Of a stretch of 64,000 bases of DNA, positions 33,549 to 44,129 are shown piece after piece. The DNA is from Cylicocyclus nassatus (taxonomy: Eukaryota; Nematoda; Chromadorea; Rhabditida; Strongylidae): NCBI GenBank assembly GCA_958299035.1, contig CATQJL010000001.1, positions 74,917,594 through 74,981,593 on the forward strand, given 5' to 3'. The notes under the pieces are model-generated. The model saw only the letters and a list, made by a program, of their open reading frames with translations, did no database searches and had not been told where the DNA came from. How positions within the stretch are numbered: position 1 is the stretch's first letter; each line of letters starts with the position of its first letter. Made by a program: the position numbers and the translations under genes.

Positions 33549-33742
33549 CTATGAGGATCCTTAGCGGTAAGACATACATGTGCTTCTGCTAATGCCTGCA
33601 TCCAGTATGCACATACTGTGACATCTTCGTTCGACGGAAATAGCTGACTCAGAGCTTTTACGAGTAGAACATTTGTCTCAAACGCGTCAAATGGTTGAAG
33701 TTGTAAGCACCGATAAAGGCATTGCAAGGCGCTGCACTTTAC
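33549..33742 (-). pseudogene. RRP12-like: RRP12-like exon fused upstream of LETM1 exons
   Basis: RRP12 is a HEAT-repeat nucleolar protein for ribosomal-subunit maturation and export. This 194-bp open exon (acceptor TTCTTTAG, donor CATAG|GTAAAA) reads VKCSALQCLYRCLQLQPFDA, FETNVLLVKALSQLFPSNED, then VTVCAYWMQALAEAHVCLTA KDPHR. From memory this lines up with the N-terminal HEAT region of animal RRP12, where a PSEND..W..VMEKAHINL stretch corresponds to PSNED..YWMQALAEAHVCL. It ends in phase 2 and the next exon downstream is LETM1, which begins with the one complementary base. It could be a captured or rearranged fragment. Confidence 0.6.
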
Positions 33743-33803
33743 CTAAAGAAAAAGGAAACAGGCTTAATACACATACACTAAACGTTAAAAATCGTTGGCC
33801 TAC

Positions 33804-33851
33804 CTAATGCTGTCGTAAGAGCGGCAAAATACTCAACATCTGTTTCTTTGC
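33804..33851 (-). pseudogene. RRP12-like: Second RRP12-like exon (earlier part)
   Basis: 48-bp exon with acceptor TTTTTTAG and donor TTAG|GTAGGC, reading KETDVEYFAALTTAL. Remembered animal RRP12 has KETETEYFAALMTTM near its N-terminus, about 170 residues before the region encoded by 33549-33742. The two exons here are only 61 bp apart, so the coding sequence that should separate them is absent. The phases (1 base left over, then phase 0) confirm that they are not natural neighbours. Confidence 0.55.
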
Positions 33852-34490
33852 CTAAAAAATTAGTTCAAAAAGCACACCGTAGGCTGACACTACTAAAAGA
33901 AATGCATGATGTTACAAATTAGAATAATTCTGTTCACTTTGGCAATTGAAACCATGACCAATAGAAGTTCAGGAATATAACTTTTACATATTTTAGCACT
34001 AGTCATAAAAAAATCAAAAATCAACATTGTGTGCAACATCAACATGCTGATGAATAACAATGAGAGCAAAGAAGGAAGGTAAAAAGGTGGAAATAGCGTA
34101 AAAAGCAGCAATAAGTAAGTGACGAAACATAGACGCCGACGTCAAAGGACATAACGATACGCCGTTCGATTGGTGCACGCTTTCCTCCTTAGGAAACGGG
34201 GCTGCTGGAGCTATTTTTGGCTCTAGCAGTGAGGAGACAAGGAGGTTTGAAACCAAAATTTCAATATATACTAATGTTCAGGTGTAGAGTAGATTCATGT
34301 AAAAATTTTGAAAAAAATTATGTGACTTGAGAGTTTTAACAAGCTCAGCTTGTCATTAGCTTGTCAAATGGCAAGCTAATTTGGAAATAAGTTAAGCACG
34401 CTCTTCATTTACATAATATTCATGTTTTATTAATGTTTTCCATGATCTTTCATACTTTGTTACTTAGTCCTACTGCGCATATGCACACCA
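33852..34490. other. No gene seen
   Basis: Upstream of the RRP12-like exons on the minus strand. I found no further RRP12-like peptide or promoter-like signal. Confidence 0.35.
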
Positions 34491-34785
34491 AATCCCGCGC
34501 AATGTCGCCTCTGCGTTGCACGCGAGCCATTTCTTCATTTTTTGGTAGCGGGAAATTTTCAGAAAAAAGTTTGCCACGACCTGTCACATAATTTTTCAAT
34601 GAAACTCCTAATTTAACTCCTACAGGCTTGTTTCCACGTACATAGCAAGTTTCATACCTATCGTCATCTGCGCGTTGCAAACGAGCCATTTGAATTCACA
34701 TCTTCATTTACCAATTTTGCAAAATTTTCGGAAAAAAAGCTTATTACTCGTTCCGTTCACATAAGTTTTTCATAGTTTTTCATAC
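34485..34785. repeat. Two tandem units of about 159 bp
   Basis: GAGCCAT occurs at 34524 and 34683. Around each lie similar CTGCGTTGCACGCGAGCCAT / CTGCGCGTTGCAAACGAGCC, TTCTTCATTT/TCTTCATTTA and CACATAATTTTTCA/CACATAAGTTTTTCA words. An 80-codon minus-strand open frame (34450-34689) spans both units and mirrors the repeat; it is not evidence of a gene. Confidence 0.6.
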
Positions 34786-34853
34786 TTTGTTTCCACTAGC
34801 CTCTCTCCGTTTGCTTACAAAATTTGGTGCCATATCGTTATGCATACATCATA

Positions 34854-35695
34854 TCTTATATATAAAGCTGAATGTCTGTTTGTATGTATGTCTGTCTGTA
34901 TGTATGTCTGTCTGTCTGTACGTATGTTCCGAATAGAAAATTCCATTTCTGAACCGATCCGGACCAAACTTGGCACACATACACTTCGGGCCCCGGCGGG
35001 TGTCATAGGCTACTTTTCGTCATCGATCGATATCGATTTTATCGATTTTTATCGATTTTTTTGCTGAGTTCACCTACGGGGCTGGGAGTTGGCACAGAGG
35101 GGTAATCGAGCATGGGGATTCCGAATACAATATTGGTTTTCGGGATTATCGGTTACTTTTATCGATTTTATCGATTTTTTTGCAAAGTTTGAGCTAGGGG
35201 GCTGGGAGTTGGCACAGGGGGGTAATCGAGCATGCTGATCATCCCCAAGGGGGGTGATCAGCATGCTCGATTACACCTCTGTGCCAAATTCCAGCCCCCT
35301 AGCTCAAATTTTCAAAAAATCGATAAAATCGATAAAAGTAATGGACGATCCTGAAAACTAATATTGTGTTCGTAATCAGCATGCTCGATTACCCCCCCTG
35401 TGCAAAATCCCAGCCTCGCATGTCAAAATTTACAAAAAATCGGTAAAATCAATAAAAGTAATCGATAATTTTGAAAACTAATATTGTATTCGGAATCCCC
35501 ATGCTCACTTCCCCCCCCCCCCCCCCTGTGCCAACTCCTAGCCCTGTAGGTGAACTCTGCAAAAAAAAAATCGATAAAAATCGGTAAAATCGACATCGAT
35601 CGATAACGAAAAGTGGACTGTGACACCCGCCGGGGCCCGAAGTGTATGTGTGCCAAGTTTGGTCCGGATACGGCGGAGCCGGGTAAGCCAGCTAG
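34854..35695 (+). mobile_element. Non-autonomous Helitron with palindromic body
   Basis: 842 bp from TCTTATATATAAAGCTGAAT to the 3' hairpin CGGCGGAGCCG followed by GGTAAGCCAGCTAG, between host A (34853) and T (35696). A TGTA/TGTC microsatellite follows the 5' end. The two halves are inverted copies: CCGATCCGGACCAAACTTGG and CACTTCGGGCCCCGGCGGGT recur reversed near the 3' end, and GGTGATCAGCATGCTCGATT forms a central hairpin near 35250. No Rep/helicase is encoded. Confidence 0.9.
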
Positions 35696-36059
35696 TATAT
35701 ATATAGGGTGCGGAAAAAGTACTGTCCCTCCAGTTTGGCTTCTGAAACACCTCATACATGAAGCAAAGCTGTAGTTTTTTGATACCCCCTATGTAGGCGA
35801 GATCCTTGAGATTAGTTAACGATAATTTGATTTGAAGCTGTTCCGTTCTGTCCGTTTGAACGAGTGATAATAGCGCGCAAGAACATTGACGATGCGCCGA
35901 TAGCATATAAGCGCGATTTTGGACCGTAACTATACCACCAGCATCGATATAAGGTTCAAATTGTGCTGGTATGTAGCGCATGACCTCTTCTCCAATATTC
36001 TGTGCCCATTATAGACGATATATAGATTGGTGACTCTTGTTTTGGCCAAATAAAGAAGA

Positions 36060-36236
36060 TTACACCACACGCAAATAGGAAACCTTTTTCCAGATTTTAG
36101 GGGTTGGGGGTCCGCAAAAATTTTCAGAAGCACCCCAAAAATTTTTTCGGAGTGCGTGGCTAACGCCCACCTTCATCCGAAAAATTTTTTTGTCGCCCCC
36201 CCCCCTCCGAGCGGAAATCCTGGGTACGCCACTGAT
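36060..36236 (-). mobile_element. Transposon end fragment (CAGTGGCGTACCCAGG)
   Basis: On the minus strand the interval starts CAGTGGCGTACCCAGGATTT, a terminal motif seen at the ends of several animal cut-and-paste DNA transposons. It continues with GGGGGGCGACAAAAAAATTT-like sequence. No second end was found. Confidence 0.4.
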
Positions 36237-36241
36237 ATATA

Positions 36242-37899
36242 CAGTGACCGCCAAAAAGTTGCGGACAAGCCTCCCTCCCAATTTCATCGCTTTATTTCAG
36301 AAGGAAAACAAGGATAAAAAATGTAGTAATTGCATGAGATGATAGAGCTCTTCAAGATCTACAATATACGCTTTGCGTTTTTCGAAAAACATGTATTCTA
36401 AAAATTTTGAAAAACTTTTTCTAAAAAAAATCCGAAAATGGCCGCGTCACAATGTCGCGGACAATAATTCTTCGAACGCAAAAATTTTCTTTTGAGTCCT
36501 ATTTTGAAGCGGAAACACAAGTTATCCGGAGGGGTAAGCATACTACTATACGGAGCTTGTCAAGAACTACACACTGGTTATGGTTGCTTCCCAGAAAACA
36601 CAAGCTTGAATTTTATTTTGCTTCTTTTCAAAAAAAAACTTCTAATTCCCTGCTTCAAGCCAAATTTCTTCACATGGAAAACCATGCAAAACATTCAAAC
36701 AAGACTATTCGGATGAAATGGATGCCCTTTGCCATCTTCTATGCATCGGACGTGTGCTGGTGAGTTTCTTTGCTGAAAATGGCTTCTGACAGTGCGTGTA
36801 CATGACCCCACCTGCACCTCACCACTGACTTGTACCGCTTTGCAGGCTTGTAACTCGGCTTGTAGTCAATGTATTAGCCTGCAATTAGGCTCATTCGAAA
36901 GAATGAGACTTCCTCTACACGATGGTGTGCAAATGAGATGGGTATAGGAAACAGCGGAGAATTGGCGGATGGGGTAGAAAAACGCGGCCTCAGTGGTAGG
37001 GTGAGGATACCCAGCTAAAGTTGAATAGAGCTTCTTTCGCTACCAGTTCAATCCTGGAAGCTTAAAACTGTCGGAGTTCTTGTAATAGATCCATTTTGTA
37101 GCTCTAGAACTGTTTTGTTGTTGATAAGAGCCTTCACCCCAACCACCACTGAGGCCGCGTTTTTCCACCCCATCCGCCAAATCTCCGCTGTTTCTTATAC
37201 CCATCTCTTTTGCACACCATCGTGTAGAGGATGTCTCGTTTTTTCGAATGAGCCTAATTGCAGGCTAATACATTGACTACAAGCCGAGTTACAAGCCTGC
37301 AAAGCGGTACAAGTCAGTGGTGGGAGCAGGTGGGGTCATGTACACACACTGTCAGAAGCCATTTTCAGCAAAGAAACTTACCAGCACACGTCCGATGCAT
37401 AGAAGATGGCAAAGGGCATCCATTTTATCCGAATAGCCTTGTTTGAATGTTTTGCATGGTTTTCCATGCGAAAAAATTTGGCTTGAAGCAGGGAATTAGA
37501 ATTTGTTTTTTGAAAAGAGGCAAAATAAAATTCAAGCTTGTGTTTTGTGGGAAGCAACCATAACCAGTGTGTAGTTCTTGACGAGATCTGTGTAGTAGTA
37601 TGCTTACCCATTTGGATTACTTGTGTTTCCACTTCAAAATAGGACGCAAAAGAAAATTTTTGCGTTCGAAGAATTATTGTCCGCGACATTGTGACGCGGC
37701 CATTTTCGGATTTTTTTAAGAAAAAGTTTTTTAAAATGTTTAGAATACATGTTTTTCGAAAAACGCAAAGCGTATATTGTAGATCTTGAAGAGCTCTATC
37801 ACCTCATGCAATTACTACATTTTTTATCCTTGTTTTCCTTCTGAAATAGAGCGATGAAATTGGGAGGGAGGCTTGTCCGCAACTTTTTGGCGGTCACTG
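36242..37899. mobile_element. Tc1-like palindromic element
   Basis: 1,658 bp flanked by TA (36240-36241, 37900-37901), starting CAGTGACCGCCAAAAAGTTG and ending in its reverse complement. The two arms of about 750 bp are nearly identical inverted copies around a short centre near 37070. Open frames of about 103 codons on opposite strands (36452-36763, 37378-37689) are the same sequence mirrored. CAGT ends and a TA target are the Tc1/mariner pattern. No transposase D,D,E/D motif was recognised. Confidence 0.85.
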
Positions 37900-37904
37900 T
37901 ATTA

Positions 37905-37930
37905 TGTATATATATATATATATATATATT
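37905..37930. repeat. (TA)n microsatellite
   Basis: An almost pure TA run directly beside the TA target site of the Tc1-like element. Confidence 0.9.
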
Positions 37931-38529
37931 GTCTTTTTGATGATTTTCATTATAAAGTGAGAAATTCTCAAATTTAAGGGTTCCTTGATAAAGTTCTTCT
38001 TGGGCGATATATGGAGAGGGTTCTTTTATTTTATTTTCGAAGGAGTCTCGTAAAGAGGGGGTTTGGACAAGATGGCTATTTGGGTAAGGTCGATAATTTC
38101 CTTTAGAATCTTGTAAGATTGTGATAGGACTCTCAAGAAGTGTTGAATAAACGTAGAGTTCCTCGCTTTTGCAGCACTCGCCCATGGAAGTGGGTTTCCA
38201 CAGGTAGTTCTCAAAAAGTTTGAAATGTAGAGATATTTGTAGTTATAGTTAGACGATAGGGTTGCTAATATTAGAGAAAAAACGGAACTTCGCAAGTATA
38301 TTTGAAAAATCATTGGCGGAGGAGGACATATTAGAAATAATAGATTTCTCCAAAACAAATGAGTGTTGGAGTGTAATTTCAAGTGAAGAAATATATCAGC
38401 ACTATCTTATCAGATGGCCAAAATCGTCTCCAATCTGATTTTTTCTTCACTTCAGTTTATCAAGTCCAAAGTCCGTAATTCGTAATTGTGGTCATCTCGA
38501 AAAATGTCAGCCAAGAACTTGTGTAGGAA

Positions 38530-41500
38530 AACAAGATAATGGACTTTTGTGTTACTACATAGTACTACACAACAATTTGACATATCCTTACTTCGTAGTT
38601 TATTGGCCTTCCACTCCGATTTTCTGCCCTTCAGGTTTTCAGCTTGAATGCTTTTCATGCAAAAAAAACGTAAGTTTTTCCATGATCGCTCAAAAACCAC
38701 TTGCATCATGATTCATGACAGTAAATGGGGTAATGCTGATATACGGCCTTCTGGTGCCTGCAAGACGTTAGGATAACAACAGCCTAGAGTGGTGTGAATA
38801 GCGATTACGTAAATTCGTTATTTTGTAACATCACTTTTGAACGCTCCTAGGGACATGCCCTCCTTTCGTATACCCTCCTCCAAATTTTTTTGCCACAAAT
38901 GCAGGCCAAGCATTATTAGTGCAAAAGCACAACTTTTTCCTCTTTTGCACACCTAATTTGCCATCAGCCTTGGTGCTACTTAGTGCGGATATGGTTACAA
39001 ATGGGTTTTTCTCGTTGCAAATGCAGGAAGAACTTGAGGGGGAGCAAGGATTTGCTGCGATCATCCTCTTTAGGATTTTCTGCAAAAAAACACATGCATT
39101 TAGAACTGTTAGAGAAGCTTAGCATAGTATGTAATCTCATTACCCCGCTCCTTCCATCGCATTATCCAATATTAACGCAAAAACTGGTGGCAATTAACCA
39201 CATGATGATATCGGTTAGAAAGGAGAGTTACAAATATACAATTGAGACGGAACTAATCATAAAAGGCTCTGCAGTGTCGAAAGAGAGTTGTGAAAATCTT
39301 GAGCAGTGAAAGAGTGAAGTAAAAGTGTGGCTCGTCTATCGAAAAGAAGTATGTGATGTCTATTCAGTTGTCTTCTTGTCCTAATCCGGCTAAAACCGCT
39401 ACACATTCGTTTATTTTGTGTGGAAAAACTGTCAATGCTCAATGTTACAAAATGGCGCAACAAAAATCTAAATTTTTCTCTACTCAAATTGTACGTACAT
39501 TCCACATAGATATATTGGAAGTTTTTTTGACCAAGTTTTTTGCTCCAAAAAACAAAGTCCTACAAGCTCCAACCCTTCAAGACACATTTGACTATTTGCT
39601 TCCTTTATTTTTGTTTATTCATCCTCTGAATGGAGTGCAGGTTTTTTTTCGAAGGATAATTAGCATACTTTCGTGGGTGCCATAGATATTCGTTTTCTTT
39701 TATGATAAGGTGACAATTATGTTTCGAGCCAGAAGACTTTAGAAGACATGTGGACATCCACAAACTGGCTGGTTTGGCTCTTGAATATAAACAGTTACAC
39801 TGCTCAATCAGACTCTTAAAAGTTTATCCGTTAGCACTCAAAGCTAACGCAGATTAACCCCTCAGGAAGGCACCGGGTAAATCTATCATAGTCTTGTCAC
39901 TTGCTACATTTCTGGAACACTCCACTTTCACAAGGATAGACATTGGATGTAAATACATTGACTACAAACCTTTTTAGTACTAGCAGTCATGTATTTGGCA
40001 ACAAACCTTTGATTGCCCGCTGCCGATTGTTCTCGCACATCCTCTTGTTGTATGCACAAATTCACTTATATTTATTACTCATTCGCAGCAGAAGATACAA
40101 AATTTATACAGAAATATAGACAGATACAGAGATAAAATTTTTTTATTCAAGTCGAGCATATGAGTTTTGATTTAAGCACGCTCTTAGGACGGATGCATCA
40201 ACTGTCCTTAGCTACTGAAATGCACAAAAAAATTCTATATCGAAAACCTAGCCTACTTGTACAACCACTAAAGTACAGTGATGACTGTTAATCTGAAAGC
40301 ATGTAAATAATCATCATTAAAAACTGCAGAGTAATTAGCTATAAAAAATCCTGCTCAGCTTATTTTTTCCCTCCAATCGTTTCCTTTTTTCTAGAGATAT
40401 GTGCATCTGATCAGAATTGGAGATTTGAAAAAAGCGACAAAATCTTATTACAATTTTTCCATAACTGCAAAATCATATGCAGTTCATTACATATATCTTC
40501 TTGGGGGAATGGGCTCTACACCTGCATTATCTTAAAGGCTTTCAGATTTTAAGGGCTGTCAATCACAGCAGCACTTTCACGAACGACGCAACTTGCTGAG
40601 CTTCACTGTAATTCTCCTTTTTAGCCGCTCTGAAGTCAATGTTTCCATTTGTAAAAGGATAAGCTGGCCCAAGTCATTATACATTCTAGCCAGTTTTTTA
40701 TGTAAAATAATCGGATGCAATGTATTATGATAAAGATTACTTTGTATTACACCATTGCATTTTCTGGGCATCTTAGCCGTAGGAGACGAAAGACATTTGA
40801 AAATCTTTTCTTATTAATTATTACACAATGGACATGAGGAAAATTTTTAAAAATTTAATTTTTTAGATTTTTCAACACTTCTCGTTTCTAAATAGTCCGA
40901 GCCAACAAGCTGGTACCACTATGGAAAGTGTCGATACATTCAAGACAAGAAATTTTTAGAAGAGAATATAGGTTGGATGCAGTGAGAGAGGCAGAATGTT
41001 GTAAACAGTTGTCTATGTGTGCATTACATTATTCACTATTCTTATGATTTCCTGGATATGACAGAGAATCTCAGAGTTTTCTGCTTTTTTCCTTCAGAGT
41101 TGGAAAGAAAAGTTCCAACAGAAATTTCTTGCAGCGCAATGACTAGTAGGTTTGAAAGAATGCAATTCTCATTTAGAAGATGGAATTTATGTTCACATTT
41201 TCAAAATACTAACGGTCTTAGAAATTTCACTAGATGTCTCATATCTATTCAGATAATTTCGAGATAAATTCTTTACGTATGTTGTTTGGTTTGCTATTTT
41301 CGATTCTTGACCCGCAGCGGTACGTCATCATCTCCACCTTAATTTGCAGCAAGAAAGTAAACAGTCAAGATTGTATCGCACTCCTTCATCAGAGTATGTT
41401 TTTTGGGAGTCATCTTTCTTGTGATGGCGATTAGATGTTTGATAAACACACATGTACTAAGTCACAAGTTTCTTGCATTTGCACAAAGAAATGACTCTTT

Positions 41501-43400
41501 GCAACAAAAATCAAATGACCCTTCGATATTGGGAAAAGAAGCGTGACAAGCAGGTCTCAAAGAGTTGCACAAGAGAAAGAGGTGAGGTAGCACATGATAT
41601 ATAATATATTGCTTGTTTCTTGTTTCCTTTCATATATGGAATTTGAAGGAGCCAGCCGGAAGTTTAGCAACAAAGGTCGTCCATATCAGAGTTTGCTCAT
41701 TCCAGATGTTATCGATCCCTTCCAATGAGGAGTATCAACAACAAAAAAGAAAACAAGAATAATTTTTCGCTCCCGTAGTCACTATGCAAAATATGGTACT
41801 TCCATGTTTGAAAGAGACCACCATCTTTTGAATTACAATATAAGTGTAAATAAAAATGTAAATTTTAGTGTGTGAATCAAAGTTTCTTGAACTAATAATC
41901 AAGTAAGTAGCTTGTTTCGACTTGGAATTTCAAACCAATTTTCTGCAGTTAAAGCATTGAGAAAACTATTCACTATCAGGAAATAAATTTCTTGATTGAT
42001 CAAAAGTGATTCAAAAAATTGCAGATATCACCCAAACAAAGCTGGACATCCCTCTTCAGCTAAAACGAATTCGTTACTTGACCGATGTTTACCATTGCTG
42101 AGAGATAAAGCTTCTCCCTTTTCTCCACTTCCGCTTGCAATCTGAGCACTGCTTACAGCTTTGTATGTGGCCGGCTTTTAGTGACACAAAAACAACCGGA
42201 AGGTCGAATATGATGCGATAACTGACGCAGAATCTTGTAAATTAGCTGTACACTAAGAATTCAGCAAGTGGACAACGGTTGAAAAACACTGACACCGAAA
42301 GAGCACCTTCTACTTTACTTATGATATAATCAATACCTAGCAAGCCGTATTGTTTTTGTGAAACTTCCAAGGGTTCAAATAAAAACATTTATTAGTTCAG
42401 CCCCTATGCTGTTAAAACCTGAAAACATCCTCCCAAAAATGTCCTTTTCAGTTAGCAATTAGACGGAAGATAGCGTGCGCGTAACATGACAAATTCTTTG
42501 ACACGTGGCAGGAGGTTGACATTCCTTTCTGCGAATCAAATTTGGTACAAGAAAAGTAGTAATATCCTTCCTTGAAAAATTGAGTCCGGATAACTTAGTA
42601 CCTTTTTTCTTAATACAGCATCTTTCTACAATTCGGATGGAATCTATAATAATATTGTCATAGTAGCTGCACATTACATGACCAAGCGTGGAAGAAATGA
42701 AACAAATCCGATTTAAACTACTTTTAGTGTGCTCTACCCTTATCTTCTATGGTTTCGTTCTCACTATTTGCAATAGCAACTTGCAAAACACTTTCAGAAG
42801 CTTGAAGGTGTTGTTTGTATGTCGAAAAGCAAGTTATTAGCTGTGTCTTCTGCTAGCAAAGAGAACATAAGGGTCGGCTGCACACTTCCTGTTTTGTCGG
42901 CAGATTCTCATATAAAGGCAGCTCTCGACAGAAAGAAGCTACCTCAGATTTTGACACAGATGGATAGGAGGCCCTTTAAATGAACCAAAACAGCAACTCC
43001 GCGCCGAAAATGTGAACTCTGCATACCAGGGGGGCAACCCAACCGCCGCCCCCTTCCTCCTTTCGCTCCCCTAACACCTTGTTCGGACGAGCACGTTCTC
43101 CGCTAGAAAACGCTCCGTCATTCGTAACTTCGTCGGGCAGAATTGTTCTAGCGCTCCTACCTCCTTACTCTGGGTCTCTGACGGCACAGAAAAACGGCTC
43201 ACTCGTCCGCGCCCGTCTCAGGGTGGTTTCAGAAGACGGGGTTTTCCCCGTTTTCACGTTAAGGAGAGTTCATGTCGTGATTTAGGGGCCGGAATAGCCC
43301 CAAATCTGCGAAAACCCCAAAGTTGAAAATCTGCCGAGCCGCTGCCTTCAACTGTCTTGCATGTCTGCATTTTTTGCTTCTCAGAGAAATGGAGCTTTTC
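38530..43400. repeat. Duplicated segment, copy B, 3' part
   Basis: 38530-40620 matches copies A and D. 41240-41480 matches 49370-49560 of copy C. 42060-42185 matches 50165-50285 (both with TTCCGCTTGCAATC). 42770-42960 matches 52540-52690 (both with TGTTGTTTGTATGTCGAAAA). In the last pair the minus strand of both copies encodes LP-x-x-ENL-x-TKQE before a possible GTRTGC donor, suggesting a further shared exon. Otherwise no gene is recognised. Confidence 0.55.
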
Positions 43401-43445
43401 ATGCGGATGCAACAATTTATTATTATACTTAATGAATGGTAATTA

Positions 43446-43982
43446 ATGAAAGATATTGATGCTGCAGAAATAATTGTCAGCGATAGTCATCTTGCAGTTT
43501 TGCAAAGTATGCTTATCGAAACTACAATTATTTCTCCACTTTTGCACGGAGAAATCAATTCAAATAATGCGACTTTGAATTGGTTATTTCAATGTTGCAA
43601 TTTAAAGGATTTGCATTCATTTATACGATTTTTGTGCCTACGTATACGCTTCATCTTCATATTTTTGCTGAACATGATTGTTTTCATTAATTTATTTCCA
43701 CTGATAATATTTACTATATACAAATTGACGAAACAAAACATCAACACAGTTCATGGAACCCGTAACATAAGTAAAGGATCAAGAAGATCACAAATTACGA
43801 TGTATTTGGAGAAGATCGATTATAACTCAAGCATTATCAAAAGTCCAGAGGAACAACTGGGACTAAAGGATGTGAATGAACATAGAGGATACAACAATAG
43901 CAGGCTATCTATTGCTACTAGAAGACAAGTGAGAAAGGTTTGGGAGAAACTACGTAGAGCAGCTTCAGTGTCAATCCAGTGA
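43446..43982 (+). CDS. 178-codon open frame, unidentified
   Basis: One of the longest uninterrupted frames in the window. Its middle (about residues 58-92) is a hydrophobic stretch, SFIRFLCLRIRFIFIFLLNM and IVFINLFPLIIFTIYKL, that could span a membrane once or twice; the C-terminal third is basic and polar. The related sequence in copy C (about 54340-54600) does not keep this frame, and the place corresponds to the 3' flank of the minus-strand gene. It may be a chance frame in AT-rich DNA. No family recognised. Confidence 0.25.
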   Translation: MKDIDAAEIIVSDSHLAVLQSMLIETTIISPLLHGEINSNNATLNWLFQCCNLKDLHSFIRFLCLRIRFIFIFLLNMIVFINLFPLIIFTIYKLTKQNINTVHGTRNISKGSRRSQITMYLEKIDYNSSIIKSPEEQLGLKDVNEHRGYNNSRLSIATRRQVRKVWEKLRRAASVSIQ

Positions 43983-44129
43983 AGCAATTCAGTGCGATAA
44001 ACTGTATAAGTCTAAAGAATTAAAAATGTGGCAACGGTTAGAAATTCTCTCGATTGATGACTGAGGGCAGCTCGTACCAGATTTAGGGTTGTGACCCTAT
44101 CGTATATGGCTCAGAATTGCAAGAATTCA

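Noticed and set aside
34854..35695. LTR or tandem origin for the TGTATGTCTG microsatellite blocks
   Set aside because: The microsatellites lie at a constant place just inside the 5' end of each Helitron copy and are part of that family.
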